Made by a program: the position numbers and the translations under genes. A stretch of DNA of 64,000 bases from NCBI RefSeq assembly GCF_024055795.1, contig NZ_JAMXMY010000012.1:62001-126000 (forward strand), written 5' to 3'. The notes beneath the pieces are model-generated. The model made no database searches. It saw only the letters and a program-made list of their open reading frames with translations, and was not told the origin of the DNA. Every line of letters begins with the position of its first letter. Position 1 is the stretch's first letter. The DNA is from Actinoallomurus purpureus (GTDB taxonomy: Bacteria > Actinomycetota > Actinomycetes > Streptosporangiales > Streptosporangiaceae). This document shows positions 52,858 through 61,089 of this stretch, piece after piece.

Positions 52858-54245
52858 CCACCCCGCAGGAGACGGTCGAGCGGGCGCTGGCGCTGTCGCG
52901 CACGGACGGCTGCGTCGTCATCGCCGAGGAGTCCAGCGGCACGAACCTGCGCTGGGCGGGCAACACGCTGACCACCAACGGCGTCACCCGGTCCCGGCGG
53001 CTGACCGTCATCGCGATCAAGAACAAGGCCGACGGCGTCTCCACCGGGGTCATGTCCCGTACGGGCGTGACCGAGGATCAGCTGGAGGACCTGGTCCGCG
53101 CGGCCGAGCGGGCCGCGGCCGACAACGCCCCGGCCGACGACGCCGCGTCCCTGGTCGACGCGTCCGAGGCCGGTCCGGGCGGCCGCTGGGACGACCCGCC
53201 GGCCGAGACGTCCATCGGCGTCTTCGAGGGCTTCGCGCCGTCGCTCGGCGAGGCGTTCGCGGCCGCGAAGGGGAACGCCCGCCTGCTGTACGGCTTCGCC
53301 GAGCACACCATGAACACCACCTTCCTCGGCACCTCCGCCGGGCTGCGGCTCCGGTCCGACGAGCCGACCGGGAAGGTCGAGCTCAACGCGAAGTCCGACG
53401 ACCTGTCCCAGTCGGCGTGGAACGGCGTGGGCACGCGCGACTTCCGCGACGTCGACGTCACGGCGCTCGCCGACGACCTCACCCGGCGGCTCGAGTGGGG
53501 CCGGCGGCGGATCGACCTGCCCGCGGGCCGCTACGAGACGCTGCTGCCGCCGAGCGCGGTGGCCGACCTGATGGTCTACCTGTACTGGTCGGCCGGCGCC
53601 CGCGACGCCCACGACGGCCGTACGGTCTTCAGCAAGCCGGGCGGAGGCACCAAGGTCGGCGAGAGCCTGTCCGACACGCCGGTCCGCCTGTACAGCGACC
53701 CGGCGGCGCCCGGCCTGGAGTGCACGCCCTTCGTGGTCGCGCACGCCTCGAGCCGTGAGTCGTCGGTGTTCGACAACGGCATCGCGCTCCGCCCGGTCGA
53801 CTGGATCTCCGACGGCAGGCTGTCCGCGCTGCTGCAGACCCGCCACTCGGCCCGGCTGACGGGCCTGCCCTTCACCCCCGGCGTCGACAACCTGCTGATG
53901 GAGGTTCCGGGCGGCACGGCGACGCTCGACGAGATGATCGCCGGCACCCGCCGCGGGCTGCTCCTCACCTGCCTGTGGTACATCCGCGAGGTCGACCCGC
54001 AGTCGCTCCTGCTCACCGGGCTGACCCGCGACGGGGTGTACCTCGTCGAGGACGGGGAGGTCGTCGGCGAGGTCAACAACTTCCGGTTCAACGAGAGCCC
54101 GGTCGGCATGCTGGGGCGGGTGGCCGAGGCCGGCGCGACACGGCGGACCCTCGCGCGCGAGTGGTCGGACTACTTCACCCGCACGGCCATGCCGCCGCTG
54201 CGGATCGCCGACTTCAACATGTCGACGGTCAGCAAGGCGAGCTGA
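52854..54245 (+). CDS. tldE: TldE/PmbA, non-catalytic partner of TldD
   Basis: The 463-residue protein starts at GTG 52854 with AAGGAGG upstream and overlaps tldD by four bases. The frame is open upstream inside tldD, but homology begins here. It has the family pattern TLTTNGVTRSRRLTVIAIKN near the N-terminus, and RYETLLPPSAVADLMVYLYW at the position of the zinc site, without an HExxxH. The C-terminus has LLTCLWYIREVDPQSLLLTG and FRFNESPVGMLGRV. It forms a heterodimer with TldD. Confidence 0.94.
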   Translation: MTTPQETVERALALSRTDGCVVIAEESSGTNLRWAGNTLTTNGVTRSRRLTVIAIKNKADGVSTGVMSRTGVTEDQLEDLVRAAERAAADNAPADDAASLVDASEAGPGGRWDDPPAETSIGVFEGFAPSLGEAFAAAKGNARLLYGFAEHTMNTTFLGTSAGLRLRSDEPTGKVELNAKSDDLSQSAWNGVGTRDFRDVDVTALADDLTRRLEWGRRRIDLPAGRYETLLPPSAVADLMVYLYWSAGARDAHDGRTVFSKPGGGTKVGESLSDTPVRLYSDPAAPGLECTPFVVAHASSRESSVFDNGIALRPVDWISDGRLSALLQTRHSARLTGLPFTPGVDNLLMEVPGGTATLDEMIAGTRRGLLLTCLWYIREVDPQSLLLTGLTRDGVYLVEDGEVVGEVNNFRFNESPVGMLGRVAEAGATRRTLAREWSDYFTRTAMPPLRIADFNMSTVSKAS

Positions 54246-54253
54246 CCGCCCGT

Positions 54254-54289
54254 CCCGGCCGGCCGCCTCCGCGGAGACGTCCGGCCGGG
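54254..54289 (+). terminator. Terminator hairpin after tldE
   Basis: A perfect 9-bp stem (CCCGGCCGG / CCGGCCGGG) with an 18-base loop starts nine bases after the tldE stop codon. Confidence 0.5.
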
Positions 54290-54438
54290 CTTCGGACGGC
54301 CGGGTCCGGACACAAGCGGTACGGACCCGGGGTCGTCCGTCTCAAAGGTCGTACGGCCGCCGGTGCCTGCTCAGGACCGTACGCGCTCCGGGCTCTCGGC
54401 TCTCGGCTCTCGGCCGTACGGGCCGCCGGGCGGCGCGC

Positions 54439-54651
54439 TCAGGAGTCCTCGAGGCGGAAGCCCACCTTCAGGCCCACCTGGTAGTGCGCGACCTCACCGT
54501 CGACGATCTGGCCGCGCACCTCGGTCACCTCGAACCAGTCGAGATGCCGCAGCGTCTGCCCGGCCCGCCTGATCGCGTTGCGGATCGCGGCGTCCACGTT
54601 GTCCGGTGAGGTGCCCACGATCTCCGTTACCCGGTACGTCCGGTCTGTCAT
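54439..54651 (-). CDS. Dodecin, flavin-binding storage protein
   Basis: The 70-residue protein forms hollow dodecamers that bind flavins or CoA. The ATG at 54651 has GGGAGG upstream. The sequence MTDRTYRVTEIVGTSPDNVD is typical, followed by AIRNAIRRAGQTLRHLDWFE with the flavin-stacking Trp in DWFEV and the GQIVDGEVAHYQVGLKVGFR strand pair. It is the only minus-strand gene between tldE and the oxidase; the nearby flavin enzyme is a plausible beneficiary. Confidence 0.92.
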   Translation of the reverse strand: MTDRTYRVTEIVGTSPDNVDAAIRNAIRRAGQTLRHLDWFEVTEVRGQIVDGEVAHYQVGLKVGFRLEDS

Positions 54652-54741
54652 GACGGTTCCTCCCACGCGGCGATGGACGGCTTTTGATCTCTCTTCCCTC
54701 CCTCATACGCCCCATGCGGTGGGTGAGGCAGGCTTGCTGCC

Positions 54742-55824
54742 GTGTTCTCCAATGAAGCGGACCACCGGCGGCTCGTCGAGCGGGCACGGCAGGTCCTGTC
54801 CGCCGACGTCTTCGACTTCTACGCCGGCGGAGCCGGCGACGAGACGACGCTCGCCGCCAACGAGACGTCCTGGCGCGGGGTACGGCTGCGGCCGCGCGTC
54901 CTGCGCGACGTCTCCCTGATCGACCCGCGCGTCACGGTGCTCGGCCGGGAGCTGACCGTGCCGGTGGGCGTGGCCCCGGTCGGCTATCAGACCCTCGCCC
55001 ACCCGGAGGGCGAGGTGGCGATGGCGCGGGGCGCGCGACGGGCCGGCGCGCTGCTGACGGTCTCCTCGCGCAGTTCCCGGCGGATCGAGGAGGTGGCCGC
55101 CGAGGCGGGGCCGTGGTGGTTCCAGGCGTACGTCATGCGCGACCACGGCCTGACACGGGAGCTCGTACGACGCGCCGCCGCGGCCGGGGCGACGGCGATC
55201 GTGCTCACCGGGGACACGCCCTATCTCGGGCGGCGGCGCCGCGACCGGGACGCCGGGCTGATCCCGGACGAGGTCTTCGGCGTGAACCTCGGTGCGGGGT
55301 TCGACCGGGCGCTGGCGGAGCAGGCGCCGGACGTGACCTACGCCGACGTCGCCCGGCTGCGAGACGTCTCCGGCCTGCCGGTCGTGGTCAAGGGCGTGCT
55401 GCGCGGCGACGACGCGCGCGAATGCGTCGCGGCGGGAGCGTCCGGCGTGTGGGTGTCCAACCACGGAGGGCGGCAGCTGGACGGGGCGATACCGACGGCC
55501 GAGGCCCTGCCCGAGGTCGCGGACGCGGTGGGCGACGCGGCCGAGGTCTACGCCGACGGCGGCGTCCGTACGGGCGTGGACGTGCTCCGGGCGCTCGCGC
55601 TCGGTGCCCGCATGGTGTTCGTCGGCCGGCCGGCCCTGTGGTGCCTGGCGGTGGGCGGCGCGGAGGCGGTGGCCGCCGGTTTGACGGAGCTCAATGGCGC
55701 GCTGTCCCGGGCGATGGGGCTGGCGGGGGCGGCGACGACGGCGGAGATCACCCGGGAGCTTGCCCGGTCGCCCCTGGGGATACCGTGGAGGAGTGAGGGT
55801 CAAACCACGGATCCGGCGACGTGA
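54742..55824 (+). CDS. FMN-dependent alpha-hydroxy-acid oxidase/dehydrogenase
   Basis: The 360-residue TIM-barrel flavoenzyme belongs to the lactate/glycolate oxidase family. Markers: FDFYAGGAGDETTLAANE near the start, PVGVAPVGYQTLAHPEGEVA, FQAYVMRDHGLTRELVRRA, substrate-binding VVKGVLRGDDA (lysine) and VSNHGGRQLDGA with the catalytic His and Arg. The FMN phosphate loop is VYADGGVRTGVDVLRALALGARMVFVGRP. The substrate (lactate, glycolate, mandelate or longer) is not predictable. Its 3' end overlaps the DUF3099 gene by 32 bases. Confidence 0.93.
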   Translation: MFSNEADHRRLVERARQVLSADVFDFYAGGAGDETTLAANETSWRGVRLRPRVLRDVSLIDPRVTVLGRELTVPVGVAPVGYQTLAHPEGEVAMARGARRAGALLTVSSRSSRRIEEVAAEAGPWWFQAYVMRDHGLTRELVRRAAAAGATAIVLTGDTPYLGRRRRDRDAGLIPDEVFGVNLGAGFDRALAEQAPDVTYADVARLRDVSGLPVVVKGVLRGDDARECVAAGASGVWVSNHGGRQLDGAIPTAEALPEVADAVGDAAEVYADGGVRTGVDVLRALALGARMVFVGRPALWCLAVGGAEAVAAGLTELNGALSRAMGLAGAATTAEITRELARSPLGIPWRSEGQTTDPAT

Positions 55825-56146
55825 GCAGCCGGTGGTCTACACGGTGACGGATGCACGCCGGCCGCTGTCCGAGGACATCGGGTACCGCGAGCGCCGTTAT
55901 CTGATCACGATGGGCGTCCGGGCGCTCTGCTTCCTGTTGAGCATCATCTTCGCCGTGACGCTGCCCGGCGGCTGGCGGTGGCTGGCGATCGCGGCGCTGA
56001 TCGGAGCGGTCATCCTGCCGTACGTTGCCGTGATCTTTGCCAATGGCGGACGTGAACCTGACTCGCGTTCCCGTTTTGCCCCATATGAGGCAAAGTCTGT
56101 TGACCGAAACCAGATTTCTGGCCCCCGTGACGAAATCGGCTCGTGA
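55793..56146 (+). CDS. DUF3099 family membrane protein
   Basis: The 117-residue protein starts at GTG 55793 close to GGAGG. The N-terminal part has PVVYTVTDARRPLSEDIGYR, the DUF3099 signature. Two membrane helices follow (about 41-60, MGVRALCFLLSIIFAVTLPG, and 63-83, WLAIAALIGAVILPYVAVIF) and a polar tail. The first 32 bases lie inside the oxidase gene, so translation may be coupled. Function unknown. Confidence 0.85.
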   Translation: MRVKPRIRRREQPVVYTVTDARRPLSEDIGYRERRYLITMGVRALCFLLSIIFAVTLPGGWRWLAIAALIGAVILPYVAVIFANGGREPDSRSRFAPYEAKSVDRNQISGPRDEIGS

Positions 56147-56189
56147 CAATCTCTTGACTAACTCAGGGGGGGTTCGGTGTACGATTTGT

Positions 56190-56305
56190 ACCGGCGCTCT
56201 GGTCCCCCGTCGGGGCGCCCGTGCCGGTGTTCCGGGCCCCCGTCGGAACACCGATGAGCGCGACGCCGGGAGGATTGCCCCCGTATCCTCCCGGCGTCGC
56301 CACAT
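56190..56305 (+). ncRNA. Candidate structured small RNA (6C-like, three C-loop hairpins)
   Basis: The gene-free stretch between DUF3099 and the ABC operon holds three consecutive hairpins. The first is GGCGC (56193-56197) / GCGCC (56215-56219), the second GGTGTTCCG / CGGAACACC (56225-56251). The third is a perfect 15-bp stem (56260-56274 / 56286-56300) with loop TTGCCCCCGTA. Each hairpin carries the run CCCCCGT, and a T-rich stretch follows the last. Upstream are TTGACT (56154-56159) and TACGAT (56180-56185), promoter-like though 20 bases apart. The actinobacterial 6C motif has hairpins with C-rich loops; runs here are five C, so the match is tentative. Strand is inferred from promoter and terminator orientation. 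Confidence 0.5.
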
Positions 56306-56401
56306 TTCCGCCCCTCTTCCTTAGCGGCGCCGACCTGCGGCGATGCTACCGGCCATGCGGTCTGGGCCGATCCGGCCGCTCCGCCGTCCCGACCGCCGTC
56401 G

Positions 56402-57238
56402 TCAGGCGTCGCGCCGCTTCAGCAGGATCGCGGCGATCACCAGCAGCGCCACCGTCCAGGCGCAGAAGACCCCGAACCCCTGCCACGGTGTCAGAAGATC
56501 GTTCTTTCCCTGATGCGCCTGGGCGATCAGGTGACCCGCCTCGGACGGCAGGTAGGCGTGCACATGCTTGCCGAAGCTGCCCGGGAGCAGCTGGGCCAAC
56601 GGGGCCAGGACGAGGACGAATCCGATCACGCCCGTGATGCCCGCAGCGGTATGCCGGACGATCCCCCCGATCGCCAGGGCGAACAGGCCCAGCAGGGCGA
56701 GGTACACACCGCCGCCGACGACGGCGCGCAGGACGCCGGGGTCGCTCAGCGACACCGGCGCCTTGGCATGGAGAATCGGCGCGCCGATGAAGAAGGAGGC
56801 GAACGACACCACCGTCCCGAGCACGAGGATCAGCAGGCCGAACACCGCCGACTTGGCGGCGAGCATGGACATCCGCCGGGGCACCGCCAGGAGGCTGGCG
56901 CGGATCATGCCGGTGGAGTACTCCGAGGCGATCACCATGACGCCGAGCACGCAGACGGTCAACTGGCTGAGGAAGAACCCGCTGCCGAGGATCGTGCCCG
57001 TGGGATCGGCGGCCACGGCCGCGCGGCCCGCCGGATCGGTCTTGTCCCACTGCGCCGCGGTGAGCGCCGTGAACAGGGCGGTGAAGCCCAGGTCGAGGAC
57101 GACGAGCAGGATGAGCGACCACACCGTGGAACGCACTGACCGGATCTTGGTCCACTCGCTCAGCATCAGGCGGTGGAAGCGCGGCCTGCGGTCGACCGGA
57201 GCGGCCGGGCGAGTGGTGGCGCTGGGGACAGTGGTCAT
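56402..57238 (-). CDS. ABC-2 type exporter permease
   Basis: The 278-residue permease has six predicted helices after a cytoplasmic start, RFHRLMLSEWTKIRSVRSTVW, typical of actinobacterial ABC-2 permeases. The segment VIASEYSTGMIRASLLAVPRR is the conserved loop that couples to the ATPase. It overlaps the upstream ATPase gene by four bases. The substrate is unknown; such pairs often export lipids, antibiotics or peptides. Confidence 0.9.
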   Translation of the reverse strand: MTTVPSATTRPAAPVDRRPRFHRLMLSEWTKIRSVRSTVWSLILLVVLDLGFTALFTALTAAQWDKTDPAGRAAVAADPTGTILGSGFFLSQLTVCVLGVMVIASEYSTGMIRASLLAVPRRMSMLAAKSAVFGLLILVLGTVVSFASFFIGAPILHAKAPVSLSDPGVLRAVVGGGVYLALLGLFALAIGGIVRHTAAGITGVIGFVLVLAPLAQLLPGSFGKHVHAYLPSEAGHLIAQAHQGKNDLLTPWQGFGVFCAWTVALLVIAAILLKRRDA

Positions 57239-58167
57239 CGCGGGTCTCCTTCGCCATGCGGGGCCGGCGCCGCGCCGTACTCGACGCTGTCGCGGGTCAG
57301 CTCCATGAACGCCTCTTCCAGGGAGCCGCGCCGCGGGGTGAGCTCGTGCAGCACGAAGCCGCCGGCGGCGGCGAGCTCGCCGATGCGCGGAGCGTCGAGG
57401 TTGGAAACGGTCAGTGTTCCGTCACCGTCCAGGGCGGTCTTGCCTCCCTCTTCGCCGATGAGGGCGGCGAGCTGCTCGGCGTCCGGGCTCCGCACCACCA
57501 CCTGCTGCTCGGTGCTGCGCTCGATGAACTCCTCCGTCGAGCAGTCGGCGATCAGCCGGCCCCGGCCGATGACGATGAGATGCTCCGCGGTGACCGCCAT
57601 CTCGTTCATCAGGTGGCTCGAGACGAACACGGTGCGCCCCTCGGATGCGAGGCGCTTCATGAGCGTGCGGATCCACATGATGCCCTCGGGGTCGAGGCCG
57701 TTGACCGGCTCGTCGAGGATCAGCACGGAGGGGTCGCCGAGGAGGGCCGCAGCGATGCCGAGCCGCTGGCCCATGCCCAGGGAGAAGCCGCCCGCGCGCT
57801 TGCGGGCGACGTCGCCGAGCCCGACCAGCTCGATGACCTCGTCGACCCGCCGGCCACCGATGCCCTGGGTCTGGGCCAGGCACAACAGATGGTGGTAAGC
57901 ACTGCGTCCGGTGTGGACCGCCCGTGCCTCGAGCAGCGCGCCGACCACCGAGAGCGGCCGGGGAAGCTCCCGGTAGTGCCGGCCGTGAATGGTCGCGTCG
58001 CCGCCGTCCGGGCGGTCGAGGCCGAGCAGCAGCCGCATCGTCGTCGACTTCCCGGCACCGTTCGGGCCGAGGAATCCGGTCACCCTTCCGGGCTCGACCG
58101 TGAAGGACAGATCGTTCACGGCGACTTTGTCGCCGTAGCGTTTCGTGAGGTTCTTCGCCTCGATCAT
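57235..58167 (-). CDS. ABC exporter ATP-binding protein (DrrA/CcmA type)
   Basis: The 310-residue ATPase has Walker A GPNGAGKST, Q-loop ALLEARAVHTGRSAY, signature FSLGMGQRLGIAAALLG, Walker B LILDEPVNGLDPEG and H-loop SSHLMNEMA. The C-terminal extension (about 220-310) is the dimerisation or regulatory region of this group. It is the first gene of the two-gene unit. Confidence 0.92.
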   Translation of the reverse strand: MIEAKNLTKRYGDKVAVNDLSFTVEPGRVTGFLGPNGAGKSTTMRLLLGLDRPDGGDATIHGRHYRELPRPLSVVGALLEARAVHTGRSAYHHLLCLAQTQGIGGRRVDEVIELVGLGDVARKRAGGFSLGMGQRLGIAAALLGDPSVLILDEPVNGLDPEGIMWIRTLMKRLASEGRTVFVSSHLMNEMAVTAEHLIVIGRGRLIADCSTEEFIERSTEQQVVVRSPDAEQLAALIGEEGGKTALDGDGTLTVSNLDAPRIGELAAAGGFVLHELTPRRGSLEEAFMELTRDSVEYGAAPAPHGEGDPR

Positions 58168-58330
58168 CGACAGATCCTGTGTTCGGGGGAAAGGAAAGTG
58201 ATCTCGATCACGTTAGACGGTCCAACCGGGGTATCGGATCCCCCTTTGGGCTGATCCCGTACCGCCGTCCGGCCATTTCCGATGGCCGACCGGCCGTATC
58301 GACGGGTCGTCGGTGGGTAACGGGACCCCG

Positions 58331-58573
58331 ATGAATCGGTCAACGCGTCGCACGGTCCTCGTGGCCGGGGCCGCCAACCTCGTGGTGGCGGCCACCAAAC
58401 TGGCCGCGGTCCTGGTACTGATCGTCGTCGCCTATCGGCTCGGCCGGGACAACAGGGACATGCTCATCGGCCACGCCGCCGACCCCGACGAGCGGCGCCT
58501 GATCACCGAGGAGATCAACGCCACCGACGGGGCCGACGACGTCCTCGAACTCCTCACGATGCGCCTGGGCCCA
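58331..58573 (+). pseudogene. Remnant of a cation diffusion facilitator (CDF) gene
   Basis: Residues 1-26 (MNRSTRRTVLVAGAANLVVA...) match the cytoplasmic start and first helix of CDF metal exporters. The next residues jump directly to what is normally the end of helix 6 and the cytoplasmic domain: VLIVVAYRLGRDNRDMLIGH, then AADPDERRLITEEI and DDVLELLTMRLGP. About 150 residues holding helices 2-5 and the metal-binding HxxxD sites are missing. After LGP the family similarity stops and the frame runs on as low-complexity Arg/Pro sequence to a stop at 58735. An internal deletion plus a 3' truncation explains this. Confidence 0.65.
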
Positions 58574-58816
58574 CGCGTTGGGCGTCCTCGGCGGGCTCCT
58601 CCACGGTGTCGCGCGGGCGGCTGCGCTCTGCGTCGATCACCGGGGGTCCGGGCCCGGGCCGTACGCCCCCGCGGACGCGGGTCTCCATCTACCCTGCCGT
58701 CCGCGACGCAAACAAATACCCACAAATACGGATAGTGAAGGCATATGCGGGTGGCCACCGCGAAAGGCACCGGCCGGGCGGACCGGCGAGCGTGGGCGGT
58801 CGGCCAGACTGGTGGG
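58574..58816. other. Gap with short AT-rich direct repeat
   Basis: It holds no supported gene. ACAAATAC occurs twice ten bases apart near 58712-58730, followed by GGATAGTG. This AT-rich pocket is a candidate promoter or binding site for the small Cys/His gene downstream. Confidence 0.3.
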
Positions 58817-59023
58817 GTGACCGATTCCGAGCCCCTCCAGTGCTCCGCCAAGGACTGCCGGGCCGACGCCCGCTGGGCCCTGCGCTGGAACAACCCGAAG
58901 ATCCACGATGCCGACCGGCTCAAGATCTGGCTGGCCTGCGACGACCACAAGGAACATCTGAGCACGTTCCTGGCCCGCCGGGGATTCCTGCGCGACGCCG
59001 TCCCGGTCGACGAGATCCGGTAG
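58817..59023 (+). CDS. Small conserved Cys/His protein, probable zinc-binding
   Basis: The 68-residue protein starts with GTG 58817 and reads VTDSEPLQCSAKDCRADARW, ALRWNNPKIHDADRLKIWLA, CDDHKEHLSTFLARRGFLRD. The ligand set C-x4-C and C-x2-H is consistent with one zinc site. Closely similar short proteins are common in actinobacteria, some mislabelled acetone carboxylase. Function unknown. An in-frame start 24 codons upstream lacks similarity. Confidence 0.75.
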   Translation: MTDSEPLQCSAKDCRADARWALRWNNPKIHDADRLKIWLACDDHKEHLSTFLARRGFLRDAVPVDEIR

Positions 59024-59301
59024 CTCCTTCTCCGGCGACCGTGCTCCCCGCCAGGGCGGCGCCCATGGAACGGCTCGGAGGCGGGAACACGGACTGCGTG
59101 AGGCCGGCGAGAAGACGGGCGTGGACGGCGCGGTCCCGGTGGGTCCCGCGGACGCTTTGGCCGCGGCGGTTCCTGCGGACGGCGGGGTCCGTGTGGGTCC
59201 CGCGGACGCCGTGGCGTCGGCGGGACCCCCACTCGGCCGGGTCCCGGCGGTTCGCGGGGCCGCCGCGCCCACCTCGGTCCGGGAGCGTCACACCGGCGAT
59301 C

Positions 59302-59955
59302 ATGCTGCTGGCGCTGGGCTCCGGAGCGGCCGACGCCTTCAGCTTCGTGGCGCTCGGGGCCGTGTTCACGAGCGTCATGACCGGGAACCTCATCCTGCTC
59401 GGCATCGCCGTCGTGCATGCCGATCTCGGCGCCGGCGTACGCGCCGCAGTGTCCATCACGGCCTACGCCTCCGGAGTGCTCGGCGCCGCCACCTGGCTCC
59501 GGGGCGCTGGCCCTCCCGGCCCCGGACCGTGGCCGCGACGCGTCGTCGGCGCGCTGGGCGTGGTACCGACGGCGCAGGCCGTCGTGCTGGCCGGGTGGCT
59601 CGCCTCGGCCGGCCGTCCCGGCGCGGTCGCGCAGGTCGCGCTGGTCGCGGTGGCCGCCGCGGCGATGGGCGTGCAGGGCACGGCGGTCAACGCCTTGGCG
59701 GTGAGCGGGGCCGCGACCACCTACCTCACCGGGACGCTGACCGCGCTGATGACGGAGGTGGCCACCACCGGCTCCCCCGTGACCATGCGGCGGCGCTTCG
59801 CCGTGCTGGGCGCCGCCCTGGCCGGGGCCGCGCTGGAGGCGGTGCTGCTGGTCTGGGCACGCCCTGCGGCGCCGGCCCTTCCCCTGGCCGCAGCCCTTAC
59901 CGTCGTGACGGTCGCTGTGCCGCGCCGCGCCGGTCGTGGCCCTCGGCGCTCGTGA
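59302..59955 (+). CDS. DUF1275 (YoaK-like) membrane protein
   Basis: The 217-residue protein has six helices and the family start LLALGSGAADAFSFVALGAV then FTSVMTGNLILLGIAVVHAD. The conserved TTYLTGTLTALMTEVAT is repeated in the second half, reflecting internal duplication. The ATG at 59302 is taken as start. The frame is open far upstream, where the DNA contains a 17-bp direct repeat (59139-59155 and 59193-59209) and Arg/Pro low complexity, which I regard as non-coding. Function unknown. Confidence 0.8.
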   Translation: MLLALGSGAADAFSFVALGAVFTSVMTGNLILLGIAVVHADLGAGVRAAVSITAYASGVLGAATWLRGAGPPGPGPWPRRVVGALGVVPTAQAVVLAGWLASAGRPGAVAQVALVAVAAAAMGVQGTAVNALAVSGAATTYLTGTLTALMTEVATTGSPVTMRRRFAVLGAALAGAALEAVLLVWARPAAPALPLAAALTVVTVAVPRRAGRGPRRS

Positions 59956-59976
59956 GCGGCGGGCACCGCGTCGCGG

Positions 59977-60207
59977 TCAGTGGCGCGCCGGCCACTCGGC
60001 GGCGAGTGCGGTGACGCGGGCCGCGGCGTCCCGCGCGGGCTCGCCGCGGCCCACGGCCAGCCCGAGGAGGTAGGCCGTGAGGGGGGCGGCGGGCCGCGCC
60101 ACGCCGTGCGCGACGTCGCGCGCGAGGTCGAGGATCAGGTCACGATCCACCTCGGCGGGGTCGATGCCCAGCTCCGCGCATGCCGTGTCGAGCCACTCTT
60201 CAAGCAC
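59977..60207 (-). CDS. DUF6457 family protein
   Basis: The 76-residue helical protein reads MLEEWLDTACAELGIDPAEV, DRDLILDLARDVAHGVARPA, APLTAYLLGLAVGRGEPARD. It overlaps the end of mobA by eight bases. This small family is regularly found beside molybdopterin genes in actinobacteria, suggesting a part in molybdenum-cofactor handling. No catalytic motif is visible. Confidence 0.85.
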   Translation of the reverse strand: MLEEWLDTACAELGIDPAEVDRDLILDLARDVAHGVARPAAPLTAYLLGLAVGRGEPARDAAARVTALAAEWPARH

Positions 60208-60784
60208 CGTTCTCCTCGATCAGCCGTGACGCCTGCGCGACGTCGTCCTCCGTGTCACAGTCGTACCACGCGGGCCGGCGTCGCTCCGCGGCCCGCAGGC
60301 GGGCCGGGTCGAGCGGGGCCATGAGCCCGCGCAGCGACGCGCGCGGGTACCCGGTGAGGGCGGCGCGCAGGGTCGCGGTCCGCCACACCCCGGTCAGCCA
60401 CTGCGGTCTGTCCTCGTCGTCGACGAAGACGGCCCCGGACCGGCCGTGGGCCCGGCGGCGCAGCGCCCCGATGTCGTCGGCAGTGAGGAACGGCAGGTCG
60501 GCGGCGAGTACGGCGACCCATGGCGCGTGCACCCGCGCCAGCCCGGCGCGCAGGGCGGGCACCGGCCCGGCCCCCGGCGGGTCCTCCCGGACGGTGACAG
60601 CGGCGGGCAGCTCCGGACGGTGCGGCCCGACGAGCACGATCCGCCGCGCGTCCGCCACTGCCGCGCCGACGCGTGACACCAGCGGCCGGCCGCCGACGAG
60701 CAGGCCGGGCTTGTCGGCCCCGCGCAGCCGCGACGCGGCACCGCCGGCGAGGATCACCGCGTCGTACGGCTCAATCGTCGTCAT
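60200..60784 (-). CDS. mobA: Molybdenum cofactor guanylyltransferase (MobA-like)
   Basis: The 194-residue nucleotidyltransferase has the GTP-binding start DAVILAGGAASRLRGADKPG (the LxGGxxxRxG...K motif) and VAVLAADLPFLTADDI, with the metal-binding aspartate. GLMAPLDPARLRAAE and DCDTEDDVAQA follow near the C-terminus. It would attach GMP to molybdopterin, or act on a related cofactor such as CTP in xanthine-oxidase-type enzymes. ATG at 60784; its start lies inside the DUF3467 gene end (14-base overlap). Confidence 0.9.
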   Translation of the reverse strand: MTTIEPYDAVILAGGAASRLRGADKPGLLVGGRPLVSRVGAAVADARRIVLVGPHRPELPAAVTVREDPPGAGPVPALRAGLARVHAPWVAVLAADLPFLTADDIGALRRRAHGRSGAVFVDDEDRPQWLTGVWRTATLRAALTGYPRASLRGLMAPLDPARLRAAERRRPAWYDCDTEDDVAQASRLIEENGA

Positions 60785-61079
60785 GCGCGCTCTTGCCGCT
60801 CTCCCGCTCGTACGCACTGAGGTTCTGCTCGAGGACCTTCATCAGCTCCCACACCTGGCTCGGCGGAATCCGCACGCGGGACACCACCTGGGCGGGGACA
60901 TGAATGTAGGGGGTGCCGCCCTCGTCCTCCATCATCTCCGGCGGGCGCACGGCGGTGGAGAAGTCGATGACAAACGAGTCCTGGGTGCGCCACACGGACG
61001 CGAAGCCGGCGTACACGCCGACCTCGTGGTCGGGTGGCACGGTGATCTCGACCCGGTGTTCCTGCGGCTGCTCGGTCAC
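60771..61079 (-). CDS. DUF3467 family protein
   Basis: The 102-residue protein starts with GTG 61079 (AAAGGA upstream). DUF3467 sequence: HEVGVYAGFASVWRTQDSFV, IDFSTAVRPPEMMEDEGGTP, VVSRVRIPPSQVWELMKVLE, ending in an acidic tail. The frame runs on upstream without similarity. It lies 10 bp after moaA and overlaps mobA, so it is firmly inside the cofactor operon. Function unknown. Confidence 0.88.
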   Translation of the reverse strand: MTEQPQEHRVEITVPPDHEVGVYAGFASVWRTQDSFVIDFSTAVRPPEMMEDEGGTPYIHVPAQVVSRVRIPPSQVWELMKVLEQNLSAYERESGKSAHDDD

Positions 61080-61089
61080 GCCGTCCTTT

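Noticed and set aside
54390-54420. Short GCTCTCG tandem run between tldE and dodecin
   Set aside because: It has only three units of seven bases, is not palindromic and is not coding. No function can be supported.
59024-59301. Longer N-terminal extension of the DUF1275 protein
   Set aside because: The upstream frame is Arg/Pro/Trp low complexity and spans a 17-bp direct repeat. It has no similarity to the family, whose helices start at the chosen ATG.
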